From Seminavis robusta (taxonomy: Eukaryota; Bacillariophyta; Bacillariophyceae; Naviculales; Naviculaceae), in the NCBI GenBank assembly GCA_903772945.1, contig CAICTM010000483.1, positions 1-64,000 on the forward strand: 64,000 bases of DNA, in the 5' to 3' direction. Of this stretch, positions 33,795 through 45,805 are shown one piece after another. The notes beneath the pieces were generated by a model, which was not told where the DNA came from, did not search any database, and saw only the letters and a list, made by a program, of their open reading frames with translations. The first letter of the stretch is position 1, and every line of letters begins with the position of its first letter. Both the position numbers and the translations under genes were made by a program.

Positions 33795-35258
33795 TGTATC
33801 AGCCCTTGACGATTGCACAGAGCAGAGAAGAGATACCAACAACGAACCCAGCCTTTGCCAGAGGTTTTTGAAAGAGATTTGTGCTGCATACTGTACAAGG
33901 GCTCGGGCCTCGGCCTCGGGTACGTATTCCTGAGAGGGCCTCGGGTTTTGCAGTACCGTACGGAGAGGTTTTCTGCATGTTTGAATGTGATCGTGAGCGC
34001 GTTGGGGTTGTCATTGGCGCGAAGCAGGCGCAGGATACCGTACAGCTTACAGTACTCCGGTACACTGTGTACCAGGTACCGGTGCAATACATATCATAAG
34101 ATATTGGGACACTCAGAGCTTCGGTATCTAGCTAGCTAGTCTATCTTAGCTAGCTACCAGGTAGTCGATGGACCGGCCCAGTTTTCCAATGGGCACGGTA
34201 CGATACGGTACGATTGTACCGCAGTAGCTCACACTAACTCAAACCTCCATGCAAGTTCGTTTGACGGTGCCGCCTTTTGAGAGCAAGATCCATTGAGCAA
34301 GAGGCCTTGAATTGCATCATTCCATCTCGTAAGATTCCAACTAACTGGCTGCATCCATCCATTCATTACATAGCCTGTCCCATTGATCATCCCATGGGCA
34401 TGTAGAATGTACTATTTGTGCGAACCTCTTCTGATCGGTACCTAGTACAGGAATGCATAAAATCTGCCAGCTACCGGTACCGGTACCACCGGCGCAACTA
34501 GTAGCTAGGCTCTACTTGTAGCACGGTACATGTATGTACCGGTACGAGTGCCAATCTCCGCGGATGTGGTGCCAAAGATAGCGAATGTTCCGTCGTTGGG
34601 ACGATTGAAAGGATGAAAAAGAAGCCCGGCACCCACAGCATATTACAATCACACTCTATTAATGCTTCCAAAACACCTCGCTCGCTACTGCGCCCAACGC
34701 CTTGTTTTGGGTCCGTCTTTTGTTATCGTAATTAAGCCGACCATGTCACAAATTAAAGCGCGCCGTGTTATAATATCTTCAAAGCTGTAGATGATCATTT
34801 GACTATTGTCTTTGGTGTACCACTGAAGAATGGACCAACAAAATTTTGCCAGTGACAAATAAATCATCCAGCAGCATTCGGCAGCATCACGGCATCAGGT
34901 TGTGGTTGGATCGATAGATAGAAGGGAATGAATGCATGTGTGGGAAGCTGAAAATTTGTCGACTCAACTCATCCTCATCCTCATTCGGCAGTCTCCCTTG
35001 TACCTCTGGCTAGATTCGGTTCAGGCTGGAAGAACTGCATTCGGAGACGAAACAAGGACAAGCAAGATAGTCTCGACAACGGACGCCAAGACGGAGTCGG
35101 TTGGTCAGGTTTTTGTGGGGAGGAGGAGTTGCTGTAATAGTACAGTGGCTTTGCCGTAGAGGTTGGAGTGGATTGATTGATTGATTGATTGAAGTGTTGA
35201 TTGAGGTGCCCGACAAAAGAAGAAGAAGAAGAAGACTTAGTCAAAACAAAGTACAACA
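33795..35258. other. Intergenic between BTB and TPR genes
   Basis: No gene is supported. ACCGGTACC and CTAGCTAG words are dense at 34070-34220 and 34460-34550. A (GATT)n run lies at 35170-35192 and (AAG)n at 35218-35235, just before the TPR gene. Confidence 0.5.
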
Positions 35259-38200
35259 ATGGTGGACATTTGTTTGCCAAGTCCCGCTCCCAGCCATCGC
35301 CGCCCCATGAACGGCAACAATCCACAATCATCTCGATATGTATCTCCCGAACAAGCTCGCGACACGAGCAGTAGCTCTCCGGCATCGTCAAGTGGATATC
35401 GCGTGGACGGCCCTCATCAAGGCATTGGAACTCGATCTTGTTTTTCCATTTTTGGGTCGAGCCACAAGAAGATGTTGCATTCGCAGCAGTCGTCGTCCAT
35501 TGCCACTAGTAACGACAGTCAACCCTTGAAGAATACAGCTCTCCAACAACAAGAAGAATTCGCCAAGACGTGGGAAGCGTTTCATCAGAATCGATTTGAT
35601 CGACAAGTCAGTTCGCAATGGGATTACAACAACAATTCTACCAACTCTACCAATAACACTCCTCCCAATACAACTACACCAACGAGTACTACAGCTAGCA
35701 GTAGTACAGTCACCAACAGCTTTTCACTCCTGCAACCTCCCAAACCAACCGATCGAAGTCACAAACAACGGCTGAAATTGGAACAACAAAAACGAAAAGC
35801 AGGAGTCTACGACGGAGAAATGGAACCACAAGGAGTTAGAGGACAAGAGGCGTCGGCTGTTATGGAACAGTCCAACATTCCACAGTTCCAGCCAAGCAAC
35901 ACTGTCGCACAGAACCTCAGTGTCCGAAGCTTTGAAAATGCAACTACACCACCAGCAACAACAACTACACCTTTGTCCATTCGAAAATTGGAAACCATTG
36001 CCGAAGTCTCGGAATCCAGAGTCTCCGAAGGAGCGTCTGCCGACAATGACAGCAGTGTACAGTCGTGGGGATCATCTCATCAAATGTTTCATCCCAACAC
36101 TACCGTCTTGCCACCCTCTCGACCCCAGTCGTCCAATAGTTTGGGATCGTTTGCCAACTATCAGTACTCACCCGTTCAACGACACGGTCTTCCCGTCGTG
36201 TCACCACGAAGTAATGATCCACCCGCCGCGTCCTTTGATACGAGTAGTTCCACGGACAGTGACGAAGATATACAACGCATGATGACGGACTTTTTGGGAA
36301 AATACAATTCCTACGGAGACAACACTCATCGTGCATCGCCCAATTCACAAACCAATCTCGCCATTATGAGACGAGATTATCCCAATCCGCTCCCTACCAC
36401 GCAAAATGATGAACGAATACAGCCGTCACCACAACGTCAACAACAACAACAATCCAGACAAATACCGATACGGGTTGCCGAACCACGACAAATTCCCATT
36501 ATTACGGAGGAACGACCGCCACCCAACAACAGGCGAGGAATTGCGCCCATTGCGGCACCCGATCATGATAGAATAGGATCAGTATCAGTATCACCTACCA
36601 GAAGAAATCATGCACAGTCGCAACAACGGGCCAATCATCAACCACCGCAAAATCAACATTCGCAAGACTCCTCGGAACAAGATTACGCACATCACAACCA
36701 CCACAAGTATCAACAACAACAACAACAGCAACAGCAACAACAACAACAAGAATACTCATCCAAGTACCAACAGCAACAGCAGCATGAATATGAGCAACAG
36801 CAACAACAGCAACAGCATGAATATGAACAACAACAACAAGTGTATCAACAACAACAGCAACAACCATCATCGTCACCCCCACCATTTCATCCACAACACT
36901 CCCATTTGCCTCCACCAGAAGAATCGGTGGATGCGTGGAATGCACTCTCGCTGCAACACGTGCAAAATGGGGAATACGACATGGCATTGGCTGCGTTTCA
37001 ACATGTACTACGAGCATACAAACTACAGTACGGGAATGTACATCCGCTCGTGGCGTCGGCATATCACAATCTAGGAACCGTCCATGCCAAACGAGCCCAA
37101 TTGTTACTAGATGATACACTCCATCAACGACACTGTCGGGCACAATCCTTGCAGTGCTTTCAATCGGCAGCACGAGCGGCGCGTGATTCACTAGGACGAG
37201 ATCATCCCAATGTCGCCGTGTCACTGGTACGCATTGGATTCTTGTTGTTACAAGCACGACAGTACAACAATGCCGTCATTACCTTTCAAGAAGCACTGCG
37301 GATACGACAAGTCCATTACGGACCGCATCATGCATTGGTGGCCAACTTGTACAATAATTTGGGTGTTTGCTACATGCATTTGGGACAATTTGCACATGGA
37401 CGTGATTTATTGCAGCATGCCCTGCAGATTCAACGCACGCTATTGGCGCAAGCGGAAGAAGAAGTGGCGCAGGAAGAAAAGAAGGATGGTGGTGGAGGCG
37501 GAGGAAATACGGCCAATCAATCGTTGGAATTGGCGGATACATTGTTCAATATTGGGGGACTGGCGTTGGAATGGATTCGACGGCAAGGACCCGATGTTCG
37601 GCATGCGCAAGATGCCGAAGAGGCGTTTGAAGAAGCTTTGGAGGTGAGTGTTAACTGCTCGATCGAGGAGTACCGTATTTGTCGTTGTGGGCTGCTGTAG
37701 CGACTGTTTCGAATTGCCAGTGGGATGTCTGGCTGCCTTGTATATGGTACTCGCTTGAGCCACTGCATCGTGCTCACGTGCAAATGCGCTGTTTTGTTTA
37801 ATTGTTGTGCAGCTTCGTAAGAGTGTTCTTGGCCCCAAGGACCCCATGGTACTGCAAGTGAAGTCGTTGTTGGATATGGCACGTTCGATTCCAAGACCCA
37901 AGTCACCGGGACGACGAGTAGCTGCTGGAAACACCAAGCCTACCAGAGGTAATGGAAACGTCAACTATCAGCCGTCGCGTCCGCCGGATCCCATGGGAGC
38001 CTCCCCGCAAGGCGCGGCTAATGCACGAAAGGGAGAACGCGACTCCAGCATGTCGCCTCCTCGCAGCAGGGGTGGTGCCAACAGAGAACAGCATCTCTAC
38101 AATCGCAACAATAACCAAAGCGGAGATTCGGCGGACTTGACGGTACCCTACCAATTGAATCCTCGAGCAGCTACTATTGGAAGCAATTCTCCACTTCACT

Positions 38201-40828
38201 CGGCAGCATCGTCGTCATCCTCTCAAAACTCTCCTCCTCGATCGTCCGCTTCCTCGCCGCTTCGGTACAACAAACACGCTGATTACTTGGAGCCTCCTCC
38301 CAGAGTAAACCTTGGAAGGTCGTTGCTCGATCAAACCGACAACGATGGGCGTCCAGAAAAGCCACGACATGCTCTCTCACCCACCAATACTCACGTTGGA
38401 CGTCAATCCTTTGCTTCGTCGTCGGCGTCTACCGTCAAGATTTCGCCAGGGCGACGCACGGACACGGAACCATCTCAACGACGCTTCACTGTGGAAGAAT
38501 CAAAGTCTGTCTCTGTCTTTCGCCGAGAGACACATGTAGCGTCGAGCAGCAGCAACAACAACGACAAGAAAAAATCATCCAAGCAGCTCCAACCTCCACC
38601 AGTCATGGAGGTGACAGTTTCACAGGATGAAGAAGATGATGGGTTGTATGACCCGGCAGCTCTGCCGCAACCGCGAGCTCAAACTAATATTTTCATCAGT
38701 CCGCATTACGTCCCGCACATGTCACCCCACAAAGTCAACCAACGTGACGGTGAGTCGCCCATCTCCAAGGCATCGAGTAGCATTAGTGGAATGCCAGTGT
38801 CGGCTCCCAGAGCTTCGTTGCTGGAGGCGAATGGCGGTGCCGTTGTTAAGTCGTACTCGTATGACGCGGAGGAATCGTGTTTGCTGACAGAAGGAAGGAG
38901 CGGCAACACCCCCTCACAAGACGGATACGATGCATTGCAGTCGCTACCATCCTCCAACTCGCCCAACCGTGAAAAGGTCAAGGACAAGAGCGGGCGAAAG
39001 ATCATGGTGGTCAGACCATATCGAAGCACCCCGACCAACGAACCCAACGCACCCCCCGCTTCTGTGGTGTCATCCTCGTCCAACAGGCATAGTCCTTGGG
39101 AAGACACCACGGCCGAGGAAGGCGCAACGGAGACGAAAGAGACAACGGCCTCTGGTTTGTACAGCAGTGATCTGGAGTATTCCTCCAAGACGTCTTCGTA
39201 CGCACGAGATGCTAGGCAGAGCGAACGCAACGCCACCTTGGACCGTGCTCGAGCACTGTTGCAGAACCATCGAGAGTACATGGATTCTCCTCAAGTTCAG
39301 TTGAATGGCACTCCACCGTACCTGAGCAACGCCCACTCTCCCGACCGTGTCAAACAACGATTGTTTCGACAAAAGAATGATGTTAGAGACTTTGACGAAG
39401 ACATTGAAGATGGATTGGCGCCGTTGGGTATGGGGTATGCTGCTTCAGTCTCACCGTCGAAAACGTATTTCCAAAAAGGCATGCTCACCAACCGCCCCAG
39501 CGAACATATGCGGGAAATCTATGAAGAAGGTTCCAGGCTTTTGAAGGTACGACTCGGCCAGGTTCATTTTCGTTCGTTTTCCTTGACTTCGTTTCATGTT
39601 CTAACCTTCCTTTCGTTGCCGACAGAATCATCAATACGAAGAAGCAGCCGAGTGCTTTGAAGTTATTCTTCAGTGTCAACGGCGAAAGCGTGGACCTTAC
39701 CATCAGGACGTTGCGTCCGCGTTGCACAACTGTGGCCTAGCTCATCTACGAGCTGGGGGTCATCACACGGCCCTCAAGTCCTTCGAGGAAGCCGTGCGTA
39801 TCCGTAAAGGGACTCTAGGCAGAGAACACCCTCATGTTGCTGTGAGTCTGTTTCCACCAACGGAATCGCTTTTTCTTTTCATTCGAACCAGCAATGTGGT
39901 TGATCTGACCTTGTTTTCCGCTGTAGGCATCGTTGGTCAAATGTGGCATCACTTTCTTGCTGTTGCATCGCTTTGAGGAAGCCCTATGGAGTTTTCGTGA
40001 AGCTTTGTCTATCCGCAAGCATTCTCTGGGGGCGCTCCATCCTTCGACTGCACGCATCTACAACAACATTGGTTGCGTTCATGTAGAGTTCAACGAGTTG
40101 CGAGAAGCACGTAGAGCCTTCGAAGGTGCACTGGATATTCAGCGCAATGCTCTCTGTCATGACCCCGAAAGCGGCCCGGTACGGTTTGGCGCAGCCGCAA
40201 CTCTTTGCAACCTCGGTAAGAAATTGGTGGTGCTGGCGACCATTTCACATCAACACATCCATCTGACACATTCTTCTGTTTCTGTGGTGCAGGCTATCTC
40301 TACCGATACAGAGGAATGCACGAGCGAGCGTCTCGAGTGTTGAGAGAAGCTGCGGAAGTAAGTGCTTTCTTGGCGCGTCCAGACGGGTTGCGATACCTCC
40401 GTCTGACTGTTTCTGTTTCTCGTTGTCTTTTGCAGATCCAAGAGGACATTTTGGGTGCCACGCATCCAACCGTTCTCTCTACCCTTGATAGTCTTTCAGA
40501 AGCTCTAATGAATAGCGGACAGAGTGATGATGCGTACAAGACACTGGAAACAATTCTGGAGCGTTTCCGTTCCGCAGAGGCACCGGGCAGCCGTAGACTT
40601 GTTCGCGCCGAAGCGGGTCTCAAATACAAGATGTCCCTTGCGGCCAAGCAGATCAACAATCGAGAAAGTCAGATTCTGAATCTTCAACAAGCACTTCAGG
40701 CAGTTCGTTCTCTTGATGAAAAGACCGATGCAGCACGAAGTCAAAAGGATTCCTTGGAAAAGAGGATTCTCTCGGACTTGAGAGAGGCTAGGGGATCGAT
40801 GGAAACTAACGAATTGAAATGGGTATAG
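35259..40828 (+). CDS. TPR (kinesin-light-chain-like) protein with poly-Gln tract
   Basis: Six exons (35259-37643, 37813-39546, 39626-39841, 39927-40215, 40293-40357, 40436-40828) have GT-AG introns of 77-169 bp and keep frame throughout, about 1693 residues. The ATG has the context ACAATGG. The head is disordered and rich in Ser, Asn and Gln, with near-pure Gln stretches at about 480-535. A first TPR block (about 555-800) has NALSLQHVQNGEYDMALAAF and YNNLGVCYMHLGQFAHGR. A long disordered middle follows. A second TPR block (about 1370-1600) has SALHNCGLAHLRAGGHHTAL and IYNNIGCVHVEFNELREARR, then a coiled-coil end. The spacing and LGxxHP motifs fit kinesin-light-chain or nephrocystin-type TPRs, which bind cargo or signalling partners. 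Role unknown. Confidence 0.8.
36712..36870 (+). repeat. CAA/CAG microsatellite encoding poly-Gln
   Basis: Interrupted CAA/CAG runs code for Gln stretches of 5-12 residues in the TPR protein, mixed with HEYEQQ units. Length variation between alleles is likely. Confidence 0.9.
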
Positions 40829-41228
40829 GCAGGGCAGACAGCAGTACCAGTAGTCGGCTGCTATAGCCTTAAATGACAACGAACTAGTTCGGTTGGTTAT
40901 GAACAGGCCGTGTCAACGATGGTAGTTGAGGTGCACGTACATCTCGGATGATTCGTTGCAGCGCAGCACAGCGAGTCCCTTCAGTCAGCTGGAGTTGTAT
41001 ACTACAGCTGGCAGGTCAGACCGGGGCGAATGGCCAACTATGACAGAGCGTACTAATTCGTAATCGTAAGGTCGAGTTTTGGGTGTGTACATAACATGAA
41101 GAGTTTAAAATGCAACAATGGTGTGGTATCTAAGCTTGTCAAGTTGGAGCGCAGTTCCAAGTTTTTCGCGTGTCATTGGACCTATCCTTTCACTGCAGAT
41201 TGTTTGGTCTCTGAGTTCTCTGGTAAAA
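40829..41228. other. Convergent intergenic region
   Basis: 400 bp between the TPR stop and the stop of the fucosyltransferase-like gene. Nothing recognisable beyond ordinary 3' flank. Confidence 0.5.
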
Positions 41229-44207
41229 TTATACATGCACGTCAAAGAACCACCCTTCAGAATCCACTCCGTAGCTATGGGAATAATGCGGTGCATCTGT
41301 GTAATGACAACGACGCAAAACGGCGGCCAGTCCACCAACGTTGGAGTTGAAAGTTCCCACAAAGTACGTGGCATCTACGAGGACCGAGAATTCCGTCAAG
41401 AATTGAAGGGTATTGTCCCGATTGGTACGGGCATCAGCAGCGTGTCCCTGTTCGTTTGCACTCGTGAGGGTATAAACTTGACATGTGATACCATGCGAGA
41501 CCAAGGCATTGGTAATTTCGCCAATGGAGGAATAATCGTCGGTTGCAATAAAGCAAGCCTCCATACTTTGAGCACCCCCCTTGGCTGCCTTGACGAAGGT
41601 AGTGACGTATTCTTCTCCGGTATAGGCCCGCGATTCTTTGAGCTTGACCTTATCGCCCCGACGAACGTGAAAGGCGACGGATTTCACCTGGGTAAAATCG
41701 GGAATGCTGTTTTGATTCAAGAGTGTTCGGAAAGCCTGTCTGGCTTGGTCATTGAATTGTAAATTGGCACAGCCTTCGACAACCATCCGATCGTATAGAT
41801 CGCCGAAGTTGTGTTTCTTGTTGCTGTAGGCATTCTTGAATCGCTTGCGATAGCTCCTGTCGATTGCAATCACCGCATCAAAATGACCTGCGGGATCCGT
41901 GTACTTGCCGCCCATCCTTCCTATGATATCCCCGGCCGTGGGAGCCCCAAAATTCGAAGGCATCACCTCATCCCAAGGAAGTACTGACAAGCTTGTTGGT
42001 GAAAAGAATCCCTTCAACAAGCCCGTGTTAGCATCCCATCTATAACCGTATTCGGAATCCACCACCATAAATCCATCATGTTTTCCATCGGCAAAGTAAA
42101 TTTTTTGCGCCATCATGTTCATCAATTGACTGGTCACTCCAGACCCACTCAAGAGAACAATGCGCTGATGATGTTGATTAATCATTGTAACGAAGTCTTC
42201 TGGTTTTGATGCAGGAGGTGCTTCAGGAGAAGGGGCAACTGCCTTTGCTCCTCCGTTGGGTTTGGGAGAAGCAGGCACGCCCTGACCATCACACTTAGCA
42301 AAATTGAAGGTATCGCCAAAACCTTCAAAATATGTACAGGCAGCATAACCTGCTGGTCTGCAAGACCAATAAGAATTGTGATGCTTGATTGCCATGCTTG
42401 GGTCTCCTCCCGAGCCGGAACTGCCAACCCAACGACAGAAGTCTTGACAGCAGCCATCATTATTCAAAGAATACCAGCCAGTGTATGGATCCTGACCGCT
42501 GTGAACCCCGTTGTCGAGAGTGGAAGGGTTTGCTGCTGCACAAACACCATCAGCTGGAGCTGGAAGCTGAGTACATGTTTCCCCATCTTCCTCTTCAAGA
42601 GACTCTTCCAATTCTTCCGGGGTCTCTTCTTTCACTGGAGGAGGAGGGGCCGTCTCTGCTTCTACAACTGGTTGGGGAGCAGCAGGCAAACCCTGCCCGT
42701 CACACTTAGCATAATTGAAGGTCTCGCCAAAACCTTCAAAGTATGTGCAGGCAGTGTACCCAGCTGGTCTGCAAGACCAATACGAATCCCGATGCTTGAT
42801 TCCCGCGCTTGGGTGTCCGCCTGAACCACTACTGCCAACCCAACGACAGAAGTCTTGACAGCAACCATCATTATTCAAAGAAAACCATCCAGCATATGGA
42901 TCTTTACCCCCATGAACGCCATTGTCAATCATTGAAGGGTTTGCTGCTGCACAAACACCATCAGCTGGAGCTGGAAGCTGCGTACAAGTTTCCCCATCTT
43001 CCTCTTCCAGAGACTCTTCCAATTCTTCTGGAGTCTCTTCTTCTTCTGGCTCGGGAGTAGCAGGCACACCCTGACTTTCACACTTAGCAAAATTGAATGT
43101 ATCGCCAAAACCTTCAAAGTATGTACAGGCTGCGTAACCTGCTGGTCTGCAAGACCAATAAGAATCGCGATGTTTGATTGCCAAGCTTGGGTCTCCTCCC
43201 GAGCCAGAACTACCAACCCAACGACAAAAGTCTTGACAGCAACCATCATTATTCAAAGAATACCAGCCAGCATATGCATCATTACCCCCATGCACGCCAT
43301 TGTCGAGAGTAGAAGGGTTTGCTGCTGCACAAGAACCATCGGCTGGAGCTGGAAGCTGAGTACAAGTTTCTCCGTCTTCCTCTTCCAGGGATTCTTCCAA
43401 TTCTTCTGGAGTCTCTTCATTAATTTCTTCCGCTGGAGGAGGAGGGGCTGTCTCTGCTTCTATTACAGGGTTGGATACAGCAGGCAAACCCTGACCGTCA
43501 CACTTTGCAAAATTGAAGGTCTCACCAAAACCTTCAAAGTATGTACAGGCTGCATAACCTGCTGGTCTGCATGACCAATAAGAATCGCGATGTTTGATTT
43601 GAAGGCCTGGATCCCCTCCAGAACCACTACCACCAACCCATCGACAAAAGTCTTGACAGCAACCATCATTATTCAAAGAATACCAGCCAGCATATGCATC
43701 CTTTCCCCCATGCACGCCATTGTCGAGCGTTGAAGGGTTTGCGGCGGCACAAGTACCATCGGCTGGAGCTGGGAGTTTAGTACAAGTTTCACCGTCTTCC
43801 TCTTCTAGAGACTCTTCCATTTCTTCTGGAGTCTCGTCTTCTTTATTTTCTTCTGCTGGTGGAGGAAACACCTCAACCTCAGCAGGTGGGGAAGCGGGTG
43901 GATTGAGTGAATTTTGTGTCTCGCCATTTTTTTCTTCTTCTTGAGTCTCTCCCAATTCTTCCGGAGTCTCCGATTGATTTTCTTGGGCTGCTGGGATTTC
44001 TGGAGGGTACTCTGTGTTTTGCTCTTCTGCTGGAGCATGACCTCTCAATAAACTATTTTCTTGGTCTTCTTTGCATTCCTTGCCTCCCAAACGGAGTAGT
44101 TTTGGGAGGTGAATATCATCCTTGGCAATGCTTAGGATCACCATCAAAATTACCAAGAAAATGGCCAGCATCTTCAGCCGGCCTTCGGCAGCAGCAAGTC
44201 GCATCAT
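41229..44207 (-). CDS. Type II membrane protein with four 8-Cys modules and a GT23-like fucosyltransferase domain (copy A)
   Basis: 992 residues from the ATG at 44205-44207. An N-terminal anchor (LKMLAIFLVILMVILSIA, residues 11-28) is followed by an acidic stalk and four modules at about 139-242, 279-382, 405-508 and 542-645. Each module has the pattern GETC, then ANPS-LDNGVH, SLNNDGCCQDFCRWVG, SYWSCRPAGY, CTYFEGFG and KCDGQG. Acidic ETPEELEESLEEEDG linkers separate them. Residues about 680-992 form the catalytic part: GSGVTSQLMNMMAQKIYF, HVRRGDK (847-853) and FVGTFNSNVGGLAA. This is the order of the alpha-1,6-fucosyltransferase family (FUT8/NodZ, GT23), where HVRRTDK binds GDP-fucose. Golgi location is likely. 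Acceptor unknown. Confidence 0.8.
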   Translation of the reverse strand: MMRLAAAEGRLKMLAIFLVILMVILSIAKDDIHLPKLLRLGGKECKEDQENSLLRGHAPAEEQNTEYPPEIPAAQENQSETPEELGETQEEEKNGETQNSLNPPASPPAEVEVFPPPAEENKEDETPEEMEESLEEEDGETCTKLPAPADGTCAAANPSTLDNGVHGGKDAYAGWYSLNNDGCCQDFCRWVGGSGSGGDPGLQIKHRDSYWSCRPAGYAACTYFEGFGETFNFAKCDGQGLPAVSNPVIEAETAPPPPAEEINEETPEELEESLEEEDGETCTQLPAPADGSCAAANPSTLDNGVHGGNDAYAGWYSLNNDGCCQDFCRWVGSSGSGGDPSLAIKHRDSYWSCRPAGYAACTYFEGFGDTFNFAKCESQGVPATPEPEEEETPEELEESLEEEDGETCTQLPAPADGVCAAANPSMIDNGVHGGKDPYAGWFSLNNDGCCQDFCRWVGSSGSGGHPSAGIKHRDSYWSCRPAGYTACTYFEGFGETFNYAKCDGQGLPAAPQPVVEAETAPPPPVKEETPEELEESLEEEDGETCTQLPAPADGVCAAANPSTLDNGVHSGQDPYTGWYSLNNDGCCQDFCRWVGSSGSGGDPSMAIKHHNSYWSCRPAGYAACTYFEGFGDTFNFAKCDGQGVPASPKPNGGAKAVAPSPEAPPASKPEDFVTMINQHHQRIVLLSGSGVTSQLMNMMAQKIYFADGKHDGFMVVDSEYGYRWDANTGLLKGFFSPTSLSVLPWDEVMPSNFGAPTAGDIIGRMGGKYTDPAGHFDAVIAIDRSYRKRFKNAYSNKKHNFGDLYDRMVVEGCANLQFNDQARQAFRTLLNQNSIPDFTQVKSVAFHVRRGDKVKLKESRAYTGEEYVTTFVKAAKGGAQSMEACFIATDDYSSIGEITNALVSHGITCQVYTLTSANEQGHAADARTNRDNTLQFLTEFSVLVDATYFVGTFNSNVGGLAAVLRRCHYTDAPHYSHSYGVDSEGWFFDVHV
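42279..43793 (-). repeat. Four tandem 8-Cys module copies in copy A
   Basis: Module-plus-linker steps are about 126-140 codons. Module sequence is nearly invariant (DGCCQDFCRWVG and WSCRPAGY identical in all), while the linkers vary in length. Eight Cys per module suggest four disulphides. The same modules occur in copy B. Confidence 0.85.
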
Positions 44208-45805
44208 CTTGATGGAATTTTAATTTAATTTATTTCAAGCGGTCCACGAAAGTAAAACCCAACAAACAAAAAGAAGAAGAAATGAGCCACTGCTGGGTTT
44301 GCGTCAGTGATCGCTTGTGAGCCAGAAGCTGGCATCCAATAGGACGCGGAACCGCGGATACTTCAACTGTAAATACTTTGATACCAGATTTGGAGAAGTG
44401 AGATGCTTCGGACTACTCGTGACTCTTCCGGCGTCTCATTCGATAACCCTTCAAGAATATCCCTCCACGAAGTGCTATCCATGGCAATGCAACCACAAAG
44501 ATCTCTCATCAGTTGGTTTTCTTGGCTTGCGCAACTCTACTAGGTCTAGTACATCTCCAAGAATGGTTCAGGCCCGTCCAGGCTACTCCCTTCCTATGAC
44601 TTTCTTAAAAGAAATTAATAATATCGATAACATTCTCTAAAACCGGCCATCGTTCAAGGCCGGTATCTCGCACCGGTACAGTACCACCCCAGTACGGCAC
44701 AAAATGATAGGAGCTTTGGGCCCACCCGCCCCGATATCGGGAACTGGAGTTTTTCAAGTATTCCTGCCCAACCGTGTTAGGAACTATTTGGAGTGACAAT
44801 GGCCTGATAGTACGGTACGAGCCAATCCCATCGGGCAAAGTTCTTGATCTACGGTATCCCCTTGCCGGTCGTCTGTTGAAAAGGCATGACACCGGAACGG
44901 GCTCAGTGGACTGGAATAGAAGCCAGAACTATTAGGATAATGGAGTTGCTTGTACTCTAAATCCGTACGGTATCGTTGAAGCGATGCACCGTATGTACCG
45001 TATACCCTGGATGCGTCCATCGATTGATTGCACGGATGCTGAAGCAGTGCCGTCTTTTGCATTTGTGCGTCTTTGTGGATGTAGTGAATGCCTGGCATCC
45101 ATCCTGTCATGGACAATTCGATTCTGGCTGCCGCAATATCAGTTGCCAGTTATTTATGGAACGAAGCGGCCATGAATTTTCGCAAGGCCAGCCGATACAA
45201 ACGTCTTTTGCCAGAACCACAAAAATGAAGAGAAGAGAAGAGAAGGAACAGCACTGTGCTATTCCTCTTGTCGACTGACCAAAGCAGAAGTATGGTGGGG
45301 TCAATTTCTATGGTACGGCATGTCTCTCTGCATGGTTACAGTACTCGTAGGGTCTGTATGTTCGGCCAAGCGCGCTCATGGCCCTGGTGTTTGGAAAAAA
45401 CAAGCCGACGATGGAAACAGAGGATCGACTCGACTCCCACAGCTTCACCAACTTATATTTTTCGAAGTGTGACCGGGCCTTTAAATATTTTTTGAGTCAT
45501 ATTTCGCACTTAAATAGATACTGTAAATAGTGTCTCGGATGCTCGAAAAAGGCATTCACTTCCCCAACGCAAGTGTGTCTCAATGTCAACACTGACTAAA
45601 ATTGTCGAATGGTTCTCGAACATGGTCCGCTCAGCGGTTGCAATCGCATCAGGACAGTCCTCAATGTATTTTTCCTTTTTCCCACCACCCATCGCGCCAC
45701 AACAAGTCTCTGTCTTCTTTCTTTCTTCTTTCTAAAGAAACCGAATAAGCACACTGAAGCCCTGATCAAATAAATTAATTACTCAGTAAAAAGACTAACA
45801 ACAAG
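44208..45805. other. Divergent promoter region of the two fucosyltransferase-like genes
   Basis: 1.6 kb without a supported gene. Short frames overlap each other. A/T-rich stretches include TTTAAATATTTTTTGAG near 45480, and a TTCTTTC-rich tract lies at 45715-45735, just upstream of copy B. Confidence 0.5.
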
